A stretch of DNA of 64,000 nt from Siphonodentalium dalli (taxonomy: Eukaryota; Mollusca; Scaphopoda; Gadilida; Siphonodentaliidae), in NCBI GenBank assembly GCA_032622095.1, contig CP136062.1:135946960-136010959 (forward strand). The letters are read 5' to 3'. This document shows positions 11,957-23,599 of this stretch, piece after piece (within the stretch, counting starts at the first letter, position 1; each line of letters opens with the position of its first letter). The notes beneath the pieces were generated by a model. It made no database searches, had not been told where the DNA came from, and saw nothing but the letters and a program-made list of their open reading frames with translations. A program made the translations under genes and the position numbers.

Positions 11957-13590
11957 ATGAAATTTTATTTTTTTTACATATTTTATAAAATTATTAAAAA
12001 TATTTGCCCCGAAAGAGGAATATATGGGCCTTACTGGCCGTTTAGATATCATCTTCGTCTACCCGTTTCATCAACCATCAGTTTACATGCATGCATACCC
12101 GGAACAAATTTCGTAGTATCCTTGATGCCTCACGTCATCCGAAAAATTAATTAACCAGCTACATGAGCGACCTCTATGAGTCTATCGTGTTTATACAGCG
12201 CTCAGTAACGGTGTAAACAAATCAGAATTAAATTTTCATAGAAGTGGAAAGTCCGGGTATAAGACCTCACCTATCATCAACCAACCGTTTATTTGAGGTA
12301 TTTTAATTAATTTGCTGTCATATTTTACGTTAATAGTGATAACATATTATCGATTATGAAGATCAGTTATTAATAATAAGTCCGAAAGATTCTTCCGTGT
12401 GTTCGATTTTTGGGGTGTGACCATTCAATGATTCATGACCACGCTGTTGACGATTATCGCAATATACTCTAGGGGTACAGGGGTCCGGAATTTTTTGTTT
12501 TATTTTATTGTATTATTTTGAGCAAATAATATAATATATAAAAAAAAACCACGCGCTTATACATCCGAACGGATCATGCGCGCATCAAATACAGATACAG
12601 ATAATAACATAAAATTACCCTGAGTCCTGACTGATTTGGTTAGGCTAACACTCTGGGAACTTGATCTTGAAGATTCGGCACATGGAAGATTGAATTCTCA
12701 TTCTCATTCCACAGGTTTGTCTATTAGTATTAGTCAGGGAACTCGAGACCACATCTTTCAGTGATGTCTTTCTGGTGCTCCATGACAATGTACAAGATGC
12801 GCTTCATGAGTTTGCTTGACAATTATGTGAAAATTGACGTCACTGAGCGTACTGAGATTAAGCGTCCTTGGCAACAGGTGCATAACACTCTTGATTATTT
12901 TCGCGAACTGTCAAAATGTATTGACACAAAAAAAAATTGTCAATTTTATATACTTTTATCGTCAAGACACAATGACTCTGTTTCCGTAGTTATTTTACAA
13001 ATACAAGGACAGTTAATGACTTAATGCTCGATTTAAATAACCACCACGGCAATGCAATAACGCCTGTTTAAGTGTATTTTTCAACAATATTAATTTTATT
13101 TATTTACGATCTACTACAACTACAAGTAGGCCCACAACTACAAGTTACTATATACTGCTACATTTATAATAAACGTATGGCGAGTTCAACTGGTTGAATG
13201 CATGGTAGTGTTTGAATATCTAAATTCAAGCGTTCCCATATTGTGATGTAGAAATTAATATGTATCTTTTGGAGAATATTTTGCATTCATCTGTGATCTG
13301 GAGGAGTGACAGGACATATTTTTTTTTATTTGACTATAATCCATTTAAATTAAAATGGAAATAATAAACCATTAACCAACCCGCGCGCGATTACAGCCCC
13401 CTCCCACAAACATTGCTTACTTTATTTTTTTGGTATCACAATATAAACTATTAAACTCACATGCACGAGTTATCACAATATAAACTCACATGCACGGGTC
13501 ACTGCAGCATGAGCAACTAAAAAAAAACATGCCATTGAGTCATTGACCCCCACCCAACAATGGCAACATTCAATCGCACCAACTAAATCT
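11957..13590. other. No gene recognised
   Basis: AT-rich sequence with short frames only (for example 12761-13024). A near-duplicate pair, TATCACAATATAAACT plus CACATGCACG, occurs at about 13434-13500. No other structure was identified. Confidence 0.3.
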
Positions 13591-13595
13591 GTTAA

Positions 13596-14257
13596 ATATT
13601 TGGGGTGTTCCTGGATCAGAGGCTTAATGGTGAAATGATGGCAGAGCATGTTCTAAGTACCGGTAAGGTAATTAATGCAAAACTGAATTTTTTTTTACAG
13701 AAAAGCTAACTATCTGAATGAAAAATGCAGAAAACTTCTAATTAATGCTCTTATTCAATGTCATTTTGACTACTCAAGTGGTTTTTGGTTCTCTAGTCTG
13801 ACAGTAAAAACCAAAAAGCGTCTTCAAGCATCTCAAAACAGACTTGTCAGATTTATCATGAAACTAGATCGCATGACTCATATTGGTTATAATGAATTTA
13901 AACATGTTAAATGGCTTACAGTGTCAGAGTGATAGGGTAGACTTCAGAAAAATACTGATGGTACTAAAAATCTTGGAAAAGAAAGCTCCAGCATATTTAG
14001 ATAATAATTTTGTATAATTAGCTAGTACTCATTGTACATATGTAACTCGTTCAGGGACGCTGAAATATTCATTGCCCTCTGTAAAATCCAAGGGCATCCA
14101 CAGTTTCTATTATACAGGAGCGAAACTGTGGAATGGTCTAGATAAAGCATACCATACTCGTACCCCATTTGATCTCAAACACTGGAAATTTTGCATTAAA
14201 CATCACCTACTAGAAAAATTGATGAAAAGAGAAGAAAATCCATTTGCCTTTTACTAG
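13596..14257 (+). pseudogene. Second non-LTR reverse transcriptase tail, broken by stops and shifts
   Basis: From about 13600 the plus strand reads a 'LGVFLDQRLNGEMMAEHV' piece and then, after a frame change, 'LLINALIQCHFDYSSGFWFS'. 'KRLQASQNRLVRFIMKL' and 'HVKWLTVSE' come next. After an in-frame stop it continues 'RVDFRKILMVLKI' and 'APAYLDNNF', and a final frame at 14072-14257 has 'LPSVKSKGIHSFYYTGAKLW'. This is the usual C-terminal order of CR1/L2/jockey-like reverse transcriptases (LQxxQN, then WL.V..R, then a KSF.Y.G..LWN-like ending). It is a dead copy, not closely similar to the fragment at 11369-11899. Confidence 0.75.
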
Positions 14258-14259
14258 GA

Positions 14260-15280
14260 ACAATCTATTTTATCATCTTTTAACTAGAATTTTCTCAATA
14301 CAGCAGTTCAATTTATATTATAATGTACGATGACAGTATTTGGCCAGTTGCATATATATTGTCACTGCTGCCTGTATCTGTATCTGTAGGTATCTCAGCG
14401 CAGGAGCCTTGCGACTGTAGGTGCGCCGTTGGGAGGACTTAAGCTGTTTTGTCTGTTGTTTCCTCACATACGCTCACATCCAGGCTATTCCACTCGAGAA
14501 TTGTACGAACAAAGAACGAATTTTCATTGACATGTTGTGATTGGTAGTTCTAGACGACGTACAGCACGGTAGTCGATATTACAGTTGAGCCAACGACGCA
14601 TCAAATGCAGACATAATGACAACAGTCTATATGCAAATATTTACGTACGTGCAATACAGGTCTCTGTTATACACGACCGTATTTTTATGTGCACACGTTC
14701 GTATATTGAAAACATATTTCCCAGTGTAACATGGCATGTATAATTGGACCCCGTGTGTTCAAATGAGGTCGAAAATAGCGATATTTAGTGGCGAGGATGG
14801 CCTCTCCAATTCTACACAGTCTCAACAATTATGCCGATCAACAATAAATGTGAAATGATTTGTCCTGGTTTTCGCGTAAACAGCAAAATGACGAGCGGGG
14901 AATGGTTGCAAATGGTTCGTTAGCCCACACATCACACATAACATCATGGGTAAACCTATACCAGTCGGTTTTGTGGTAGAAATATGCCAAAATGTGATAA
15001 TTTTTCTTCGCCGGGAAGAAAAAAACAATAAAAAATTCCGATGGCAACGCCGAGATATTTTAATCGGGGACACATGCGGCGTGGAAACCTATGTGTAGTC
15101 GTTCGTTAACCATCCCCACATCCCAACGTAAGAGTGGTTTTAGCGAAAACAATGAAGAAATCAACAAAAAAAGTGAATTTAGATGAGGTACCTACCTGTC
15201 GAGGTGAAGAAATCAATCTATACATGCACAACAGGATGATCCAATTCTGTCCATTATTTGGATGTGCATGTATAGATTAC
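14260..15280. other. No gene recognised
   Basis: No coding signal with family motifs was found. Overlapping minus-strand frames at 14822-15073 have no supporting features. Confidence 0.3.
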
Positions 15281-15285
15281 CAGCC

Positions 15286-15376
15286 GTGAATAAGCCATAT
15301 TTCCGACTAAATCCTGAAAAGTTACCCATAATTCTGCTGTGGTTAAGGAGTCGATTATTTAGGGCATTACTGTAGT
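15286..15376. mobile_element. CAGTAATGCCC palindromic element, half copy
   Basis: This is the right half only: AAGCCATATTTCCGACTAAA, then CTGAAAAGTTACCCATAATT, then GGAGTCGATTATTTAGGGCA and TTACTG, followed by TA. The full palindromic form is seen at 19760-19961. The left arm is missing. Confidence 0.75.
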
Positions 15377-15497
15377 TAACAAGATAACAGAGTTTTACAA
15401 GGCCCAGGAACACAGTGACCAGTTACCGGATTTGGAGTCTCGTTCTCCAAAAATACCAGAATCTATACTTACATGACGTCATTGTGTTCCTGGTCAT

Positions 15498-15912
15498 GAC
15501 TGAAAGTTGTGTCATTTGCAGAAAGGGGTTCCCAGACTCCGAGGGTGAATTTAGTGATGCTATCCAGCACAATGGGCTAGCATCATCAAATTCAGCCTCC
15601 GCTGACCTCATCCTGCTTAGGCCTCAACTGCTATGGGAAACCAAGGATCAGATTGAAGTTCCCTAGTTGGTGATGTTCACCCATTGGTCACCTCGATTAT
15701 GCATGTTATCTTCTCAGAAGGAAAAAAGTAACTAAAACAATGTTAATTTGAGACTATATGTACTTCCTAGAAGATGAGGCCTAAGCAGAATAAGGTCCCC
15801 AAAGGGTGAATGTGGTGATTATAGCCCACTTTGACTGTGCATGATAGCATCACTAAATTCTCACTCTGGGGACCTCATTCTGCTGACGACAGACACGCTA
15901 TTTGCAGGCTTG
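15498..15912. mobile_element. Two-level palindromic element (GAGGTCCCCAGAGGGTGAA family), full copy
   Basis: The outer inverted ends are related to TGTGTCATTTGCAGAA on the left and its complement near 15895-15912. Each arm also contains an inner palindrome: GAGGGTGAATTTAGTGATGC on one side and GCATCATCAAATTCAGCCTC on the other. A middle segment has CTCAACTGCTATGGGAAACC and CACCCATTGGTCACCTC. No coding content. Confidence 0.75.
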
Positions 15913-16476
15913 ATATCATTATTGCTGGTTCAGTGTTAGAGTCATGTTGCTACACATGTATTTCCTACATACCTGCCCTCTCCTGACCATGGCATAGGGA
16001 TTCAAGCTTTTTTTTTTGTAGATTTCTCAGAGCTACATATGAATCTATCCTATCTAGCTATCTACTTTACCAGGGTCCGCGCTGGACCGAAATTAACTTT
16101 TGCTAAATAATTTGCCAAATTAAAATATTTTTTGCCGAATTATTTTAGCAATTGCCAAATGCTATCCCCGATAGTATCATTTTCTGCAACCTTAAGTCTT
16201 AATGTTTCGACACTCGCGGTTTGAACCACTTTTAATATCGATAGAAAAGCAGTTAGTTAATAATTAATTATAATCGGGCCATTCCACCAACAAAACAAAA
16301 AAATGGGACTCAGGGTCACAATTTATACTTTTTCTCCATAATGTTGATCCAATTTATCAGGAAAAAATATTTGTATGTGGAATGTGCATGTGTATGCCTT
16401 GCATCAGTGGTCAAATTTATGGCTACTATAGCCAAACAATTGATCCTATAAATTTTTAAATGCTGATGCTGTCTAG

Positions 16477-17672
16477 TAGTGATGCGGACCGGACCGCTTT
16501 GGACCGGTCCGCGGTCCGGACCGGGTGTCACTGGACCGGACCGCTTTTTGCCGCCGGTCCGGTACTCTCCGGTCCGGTCCACTATTTTATTTCAGTTATA
16601 ATAAACTATCGCGAATATTATTGCGTATTTGCCGTCATATCAATTAGCAACGATGTATTGACGCATTCAAGTGGTTAATATATATTAAACGTTTGATGCC
16701 ACGAAAACAATGTATAGATGTACTTTGTACATGTCACTTTCCTTATGAAAGTGCCAGTGTGGGCGGCCGCCTGCTTTGATGTCGCCGATTTCCGACCGCC
16801 TGCTTTGATGTCGCAAAATGTTAAGCATTCTGAAAACATTTTCAAAATATAAAAATTGCTTGTTTCGTTCTAAATTGTTTTAATAACTACTATCCTATAC
16901 TGGCCAACACTTTGTAGCACCCTATCAATGCGACAAACATGCAACTGAATGAGTATGGAACTATTTGTCATAAACAGTGTAACATGGCATCAACTAATCA
17001 ATTTGGATGGATATCGAATCGAGTATTCTATTGTTTTTCACAGTTATAATTATCGAAGAAACATGCAAACCACATTACATAGTACATATACAAGACAGTC
17101 ACATTAATCCAATAGTAGTTGTACTTAGGTATATATATCTTTATTTCCTCCATCTAGGAGAGTGTTTTACAAAAAAAATTGTGTTTTACAAAAAAAAATT
17201 ATAACAATAGTACAGAGACGACAATAGATAATAATAGTATAGTTATTTCGTTTAAATTTAAATTTAATGAAAATAAGTATGATACGAATCATGCATACGA
17301 ATAGTTGAGTGCCATGTTAGATCGGTTATAACACATTCTGACCCTAGCTATATATCTGTCCAATACATTTAATTAGTGCATGTTCACATTACTAGAAATA
17401 CTATTATCGTGCATCATTCCCAGTATATCCCACAGAGACCGACAATGATGCATACAATATGGACTCATTGCAATGCACTGAACTCAGTAACCTTATAGGT
17501 TGTACTATACAGAGTAAAACTTTGAGAAAACAGAGAATTCATTAACATATAGCCTATTATAGGTGGACCGGACCGTTTTGGACCGGTCCAGGCATGTGTA
17601 CCGGATCAGAATGGCCTGGACTGGACCGCCTTGGCAGTGGACCGGACCACCCAAGTCCGGTCCGCATAACTA
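16477..17672. mobile_element. hAT-type non-autonomous transposon with 8-bp target duplication CTGTCTAG
   Basis: CTGTCTAG occurs immediately before (16469-16476) and immediately after (17673-17680) the element. The left end begins TAGTGATGCGGACCGGACCG. The reverse complement of the right end begins TAGTTATGCGGACCGGACTT. An 8-bp duplication and TAGTGxTGC-like termini are characteristic of the hAT superfamily. Subterminal regions are dense in GGACCGG/CCGGTCC words, which could be transposase binding sites. The interior has no transposase frame. A 19-bp word, CCGCCTGCTTTGATGTCGC, is doubled at about 16768-16815. Confidence 0.9.
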
Positions 17673-17817
17673 CTGTCTAGGAAAAAATGTTACGATTAAG
17701 AAACTGATTCACATGTCATTTTACAAACAATGACCACCTTATTCTGTAGGCATGCCTGTTACTTGGATATATGATGCATATCAAGAAAAACAATTGTCAT
17801 GAAATTCACCTTTGGCT

Positions 17818-18770
17818 TGTAACACACATGACAGAATTAACAGTATTTATTACTTAGATCTGGAAATACTGCACAATGTTTCACATTATTACATATTCAA
17901 AGGTAGAAACGTTCTTGGACAATTTTGGGAAAAACTTGTTGAACTTGATCACCACCTAATGTCCAGATGCATGTTTTAATTTCTGTAACACGTGATGTCA
18001 CGGGTGTTACAAAAATGACACATGGCTTATAGTGTTTGAAAACATGGGTCCAAGACTTCTGAAAGCTATTTCTAGATTATGTTGCTAATATCTGTAAACA
18101 GACGAGATTCACACACTCATTTGGATATGTTAATTAATTCCTGACATCTACGGCTAAGCATTAGAACCTGTTCTGATCCTGAACGCATCACAGGTGTCTG
18201 TCTAACACCTCCACATACAGATTATCAATAGGAGATTCATAATATTGATCTCAAAACAGATTTGCAGACTCCTCTATGCCAAAACACATCTGAAACATGA
18301 TCCTTGATATTGGTCTGACTATAAGTGGACTGTCGCATCTTTTCAATGATAGATCTTAGTAATCCAAAATACAATAATTAATCAATATTAATTTGAAAAT
18401 GGATTAAAATTGCACTGATGAGGTGTATGCATCAGGTCTTAATTTTTTATTGACACATGGTTTGACTCATTTTATCTGGTAAAATGGCAAATAATCGATT
18501 ATGAACTGATTGAAAATAGGATACTGGTTTCGCATGCGTAACACACATGACAGAGCGATGTAACACACGTGACAGTGAATATGCTCTCAGGGAGAGTAAT
18601 ACATTCAACTCTCATTAAAGAATTAATTGCACATTGAAGTTTTTTTTTCTTATTGGAAAGAAGCGCCAATTATGTATCGAACAAGTAACTTCACAGACTT
18701 TTTGCATAGAAAACAGAGGTCCTTTTTTTCTCATTTGTGCGCTGTAACACATGTGACAGTCATATACAAT
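17818..18770. repeat. Cluster of a 17-bp motif TGTAACACACGTGACAG
   Basis: Near-identical motifs occur at 17818-17834, 17985-18001 (variant), 18537-18553, 18559-18575 and 18743-18759, with a partial CACGTGACATGG at about 18911. The centre is CACGTG or CACATG, an E-box-like core. The spacing is irregular, so it is not a simple satellite. It may be a transcription-factor site cluster or the subterminal repeats of an element. Confidence 0.5.
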
Positions 18771-18779
18771 CATGGTACA

Positions 18780-19755
18780 CTGATACATTTACTACACAGC
18801 CTTGAGGGCCGATCACATAGTTATGATGGGGTCATTATCTTGACTATGCAGTGAATCATTTTATATTATATTGAATGCACACCAAATGCTGCTTGAAAAT
18901 ATCACAAAAACACGTGACATGGAATGGCCCAATTTTTTATTTCGCATCTCTATTGTGGTTTATCATACAACAATATGCCGATCACTGAACAATACAATGA
19001 TAGAAGGGTTTCACCATGAGAATGGCACATCATCATTAGTAATCCCCCCAACCATCAGTACTAATGCTATGAGATTAACTGCATCTTGGTAGAGGTGTTA
19101 ACTTTCCCTGAACCTTATAAAACACCACTAATATAATTATGTTGTAAGAGTATCCTGATTAATTAATGGTATTGATTGACCAGTATTTTTCAAATTGCTT
19201 GAGGAATTAAAAAGTGACTTGCCAAATTTAAATTATTTTTGCCAATGGCAAATTTGGCAAGTGGCAGTGCGAACCCTGTACTTTACCCATCAGTGCCTTT
19301 CCGCATTTATTAAACAGACATGGCTCATGCGAGCTTCCAATTTGTGTCTACCTAATAATTTGGAAGGAGGTAAATGACACATACACAAAATATTGATGTA
19401 CCGTCTTATTATGCTCTGAAAAATACGTGCCATGGTCACAGCCATTTTCCAGCTGATTTAAATTGTTCGCACATTAGTGAAATAAAAGCTCTTTATTTCT
19501 ACCATATCAGGAATAGACTAACATGGAACGCTCTTTTCTGTTCCATGTCGTGCACATGGCTGCTGTTTGTTTGGGATCCAAACACTGTGTTTAAGTTGTG
19601 TTTTTTATGACTATATATTTATATCTAGTAGTTAACGACCTGTTTCGATACCGGTACCAGGAACAGTTCAAAAGCGAATATTATTAGGTGTATTTTGGAG
19701 CACAAACCACCATGTGGCTATAAATTTACTTAATGGTAATTTCATTGGATATACA
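18780..19755. other. No gene recognised
   Basis: Short frames (18871-19092, 19374-19610) lack family motifs. Nothing else was identified. Confidence 0.3.
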
Positions 19756-19759
19756 TGTA

Positions 19760-19961
19760 CACTGATGCCCTAAATAATCGACTTCTTAACCACGTCAGAA
19801 TTAAGGGTAACTTTTCAGGATTTAGTCAGAAATATGGCTTGTTGCAGAGCTTTCCGATAGGAAATCTGATGAATGGCAACAAGCCATATTTCCGACTAAA
19901 TCCTGAAAAGTTACCCATAATTCTGCTGTGGTTAAGGAGTCAATTATTTAGGGCATTACTG
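19760..19961. mobile_element. CAGTAATGCCC palindromic element, full copy
   Basis: The left arm CACTGATGCCCTAAATAATC and the right arm ending GATTATTTAGGGCATTACTG... are flanked by TA on both sides. The arms run about 95 bp each and pair almost completely, with a short central spacer (GCAGAGCTTTCCGATAGG). TA duplication and CAGTA-like ends suggest a Tc1/mariner-type miniature element. Other copies lie at 15.3, 23.4, 31.1, 39.1, 39.7, 42.4 and 52.3 kb. Confidence 0.85.
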
Positions 19962-20229
19962 TATATGTTCCTGATAGATGTCATGTAAGTTTTGTATATT
20001 CCTCAATTTTTTTGAAATTTATTAACAACATATGATACTGTAGGAATAAACATATAAATAACCAAATTGTGCATGAAAAGCATAGACGGTCATCTCGTAA
20101 GCTATTGTTCCAAGGAAAGATAACTCAGCAAAACCTGCGGAAGTAATATTATTCACTCTACTTACCGGTATACCTAGTAGTAATGCCTTCTTTCATCACA
20201 TTCCAGTCAGATCCAGTCATTGAAACCAC

Positions 20230-20340
20230 AGCCCTCTTAATTCAGATTGTTTGCCGTGGCCCAGTTTGCTTCAGCAAATTGCTTCGGCAATGCTGATTGC
20301 CTTAGCCAATTATGAAGGCTGAAACCATCACCTATGGAAA
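20230..20340. repeat. Dispersed repeat copy without insertion
   Basis: TTCAGATTGTTTGCCGTGGC, then CAGCAAATTGCTTCGGCAAT and GCTGATTGCC, match 26835-26870 plus 27238-27320. There the repeat is split by a TTAA-flanked element. This copy therefore approximates the uninterrupted state. Confidence 0.6.
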
Positions 20341-20749
20341 AAAAAAAGGATTTCTTCAGTAAAAATAGAGTGTTCTCTGATAATCAATTCCTGGTGTGGT
20401 ATTAATAAAGAGCGTTGTCACACAATGATGTGAAAAATTGACAACTTTGTAAATTTTTCTGACAGTTTTTAACAAAGTTTACATAAAATCAGTATATCGG
20501 TTTTTGGACTGTTTAAACAGTTTTAATATTTGTATATACATGTACTCGTGGTTATCCCGGCGGGTATTATAAAGCCCATTGGGCACATGTTGACCTATAA
20601 TTAACTTTAGATATGAGCTAACTGGTCCAGACCCTTGTGATTATTATAGAGCCAAGTTACATGTACATTTACCAGGAACATGGATAATATATTTCTGGGC
20701 TTGAACAAACCTCTGTTCACAACTGGGAATTTACATCCACTGAATATCG

Positions 20750-20770
20750 TAATTTGTTTTATTTCAGAAA
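20750..20770 (+). promoter_or_regulatory. Splice acceptor in the 5' UTR of the epimerase gene
   Basis: TTTGTTTTATTTCAG is followed by AAAATGG, so the coding sequence begins four bases into an exon. This predicts an untranslated exon upstream, which was not located. Basis: match to the polypyrimidine-AG consensus. Confidence 0.65.
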
Positions 20771-21784
20771 ATGGATTTTCAGGGACAAAATTCCGAGGCT
20801 TCATCATCAAAAACTGTTGATACCATGGAAACTGAATCAACACAGTCACCAGGCCATATACTAATAACTGGTGGGGCAGGTTATTTAGGATCTACGATCA
20901 CTCCAATGCTGCTTGAACGAGGCTATGAAGTCACTATCTTCGACATCTTCTCCTGGGGCGTTCATTCCCTGTTGGGTTGTGCTGATAATCCCCGTCTGCA
21001 TGTCGTAAATGGCGATGTCAGAAACCGAGAACAACTGGCTGCAGCGATAGAAAACAAAACTGGTATAATCCACTTGGCTGCTATTGTAGGATATCCCGCT
21101 TGCGACAAAGATCCTGCCATTGCTGTCGAAACCAATATCCATGGATCAAGAAATGTATCCGAGCTAGCACTTCCTGGTCAGAAGATCGTCTATGCCAGCA
21201 CAGGCTCATGCTATGGTGCTGTTGAAGGTGTATGTGATGAAGAAACACCCATTAGCCCGCTCACACTATATGGCAGTACTAAAGCTGAAGGCGAGGTTCA
21301 TATTCGGAAGGCTGGTGGAGTCGGACTTAGGTTAGCGACTGTATTTGGACTCGCTCCTCGTCTTCGTTTGGACTTGCTCATCAATGATCTCACATACAAA
21401 GCGCTGACCATCAAAGAGTTTGACCTGTATGAGGGGAGCTTCAGAAGAACCTTTCTTCACGTAAAAGATGCTGCGAGGGCCTTTGTATTTGCCTTAGAAA
21501 ACTACGACTTGATGACGGGCCACGCATTCAATGTCGGCGATGAAAGAATGAATATGACAAAGTCACAGGTTGCTAAATTGATAAATGCGAATGTCCCAGA
21601 ATGCTGTATAACGGAATCCAACAGTGGTGTGGACAAAGATAAAAGAGACTACGAGGTTTCATACCTGAAAATCAGTAAACTGGGATACACCTCAACCATC
21701 ACTGTTGAGGAAGGCATCATTCACATGTTAAAATTATTTCCGTACCTCCCAATGTCTGACATTGGCAAATGTAAGAATGTTTAG
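20771..21784 (+). CDS. Extended short-chain dehydrogenase / NAD-dependent nucleotide-sugar epimerase-like protein
   Basis: A 337-residue single coding exon. A Ser/Thr-rich N-terminal tail of about 28 residues precedes a Rossmann fold. The nucleotide-binding motif is TGGAGYLG (33-40), with Asp58 at the end of the second strand, which favours NAD over NADP. A GDV turn (81-83), HLAA (101-104) and ASTGSCYG (142-149) follow. The catalytic YxxxK is Y167-K171 and an RTFLHVKDAARAF segment lies at 226-238. This is the layout of extended SDRs such as UDP-glucose epimerases and dehydratases, which act on nucleotide sugars in the cytosol. The exact substrate cannot be told from sequence. The start is the first ATG after the acceptor; an ATG at residue 19 is an alternative. 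The lack of coding introns contrasts with the other host gene and could reflect retroposition or transfer from bacteria. Confidence 0.9.
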   Translation: MDFQGQNSEASSSKTVDTMETESTQSPGHILITGGAGYLGSTITPMLLERGYEVTIFDIFSWGVHSLLGCADNPRLHVVNGDVRNREQLAAAIENKTGIIHLAAIVGYPACDKDPAIAVETNIHGSRNVSELALPGQKIVYASTGSCYGAVEGVCDEETPISPLTLYGSTKAEGEVHIRKAGGVGLRLATVFGLAPRLRLDLLINDLTYKALTIKEFDLYEGSFRRTFLHVKDAARAFVFALENYDLMTGHAFNVGDERMNMTKSQVAKLINANVPECCITESNSGVDKDKRDYEVSYLKISKLGYTSTITVEEGIIHMLKLFPYLPMSDIGKCKNV

Positions 21785-21942
21785 CTTGAATCATTTGTGT
21801 TTCGTCGCCATGGAAATGTCTGATCACAGACTCACAGTAATTCGTCCACACATTGTTTGACAATTGACAAGTGTAAGGATCTTTAGTATGTAGCATTTTA
21901 TCATTTGTGTTTAGTTACCGTGGAAATGTCTGATCAAAGTCA
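21762..21942. repeat. Tandem duplication of the epimerase stop-codon region
   Basis: The segment about 21762-21826 (end of the frame, stop, then TCATTTGTGTTTCGTCGCCA and TGGAAATGTCTGATCA) recurs at about 21868-21938. The second copy has CAAGTGTAAGGATCTTTAG, TCATTTGTGTTTAGTTACCG and TGGAAATGTCTGATCA. The second copy is diverged and lies in the 3' UTR. Confidence 0.75.
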
Positions 21943-22199
21943 ATCATCTATCATTATAAATTTAACAATTGAGATACCAGTACTTGCAGTATCTTCTTGA
22001 TCTCTTCGTAGTTAATAAGCCATGTGTCTTGATGCCGATTAAAAAAAGCTATTAAAAACTACTGAAACTTTCAGAAAATTATTACTGTGACGTCAAAGGA
22101 TATTTTTAAACATTATTTCATTTTATCCAGAACTTGATTTCATTAACATTTTCAGATATACATTCCAAGGAAAAATAATGCAATGGTTGACCTCTTGGC

Positions 22200-22418
22200 T
22201 CTAAATTTAACCTCCCATAGGAGCCTCGCATATATCATATCTTATACGGTCAAGGTAGATATTGTTAGGCCATGTATTCTCTAATATACATGTATGTTAT
22301 GCTCCCTATGGGATACTTGCATATATAAGAGAATGCATTGGCTCAGGGTTTTCGCAAAATATCAGAAGCTCCAGTCAAGAAAGGGTTAAATTTGAGTCCA
22401 AGACCGGGAAGGCATTAA
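22200..22418. mobile_element. Degenerate TTAA-type element with the shared hairpin core
   Basis: CATATATAAGAGAATGCATTGG, split by decay on its left side, is followed by CAGGGTTTTCGCAAA and then CTCCAGTCAAGAAAGGGTTAA. The right terminus resembles that of the 38221-38443 element. The left half is badly eroded. Confidence 0.5.
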
Positions 22419-23041
22419 AATCCATCGAATTTTACGAGAATCAAAACATAGCATTTCTACAGTGAATCAGGACTTTTTACGAGAATCACAATGAGAATCA
22501 TGATTCTGATTCTCGTTGGATTTTAAAGCCTGCCTGGCGATTAAGTTTATTGGGAATTTGTTATATTTATTTATAATATGTTATCATTTATCATATCAAC
22601 CATCTTTGTTTACAAAATAAGTGAAAAATTAATTATGATTGCTTATTTGTTAGTGCTCCCTTACTCATCAAAACTTTATTCGCAACAAGATTCTCTATAC
22701 CAGAAGGTATACTAGAAAATTAATATATATGGCTGAAAATAATTATACGATACCAGGACAATACTCAGGGGGGAGTACCATATCCTGGCACACTTGTATA
22801 TTTATAAATATTGAAATATGGCACCAAAGGAATCATACTCATATATAACTAACTGGATGAGGATCTTGCAAACACTCTTCCTATTGAGCAGTGGAATACA
22901 TACACTGTGTATCTAGCTATATTCTTGTAATATAAATTGATTTATATAAATTGATCAAATTTATCCTGGATCCCTGAATATATAGTCTGGCCTATTTATG
23001 AATAATTGCTCAAATTAACTGTTCCATTATGTTTATATTAA

Positions 23042-23292
23042 CGCTTTCTATATTAAAGACTTATTGATGAGTATTTCCCTTGGGGAAATGTTCAGACAAT
23101 AATAAGTTCATCAATTGATCTTTTGTTGAACTTATTATCTGAAAATTTTCCACCAATCAATATGAACACTTCTGCTTTAGTATTTTATTCTGTTGTCTGC
23201 TTACGTATCCTTATCACCCTTCCAAATTAATAAGACGATTCCAATATATACTTTTATAAATATGATGGTAGAATCCATTTTGTAAAGACAGG
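23042..23292. mobile_element. TTAA element of the CCCTTTCGATACCAAAG family, diverged copy
   Basis: TTAA is followed by CGCTTTCTATATTAAAGAC and GATGAGTATTTCCC. The body has GTTGAACTTATTATCTGAA and the right end AATCCATTTTGTAAAGACAG. The same body words occur in the copies at 45290-47161 and 52057-52270. The right TTAA is not preserved. Confidence 0.6.
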
Positions 23293-23367
23293 GTATCTTG
23301 TTTCAGTTTGCTTTCTAATCCTTTCATAGACCATAATATATATTAACCATATTCTGTAGATAACCTA

Positions 23368-23556
23368 CAGTAATGCTCTAATTAATCGACTCCTTAACCA
23401 CAGCAGAATTATGGGTAACTTTTCAGGATTTAGTCGGAAATATGGCTTGTTGCAGAGCTTTCCGATGAGTGGCAACAAGCCATATTTCCGACTAAATCCT
23501 GAAAAGTTACCCATAATTCCTCTGTGGTTAAGGAGTCGATTATTTCGAGCGTTACT
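23368..23556. mobile_element. CAGTAATGCCC palindromic element, full copy
   Basis: TA-flanked; begins CAGTAATGCTCTAATTAATC and ends GATTATTTCGAGCGTTACTG. The arms of about 88 bp pair around a short spacer (GCAGAGCTTTCCGATGAGTG). No coding content. Confidence 0.85.
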
Positions 23557-23599
23557 GTATTTGTGTTAGTGGTAATATGATTCATATTCCATATTGACT

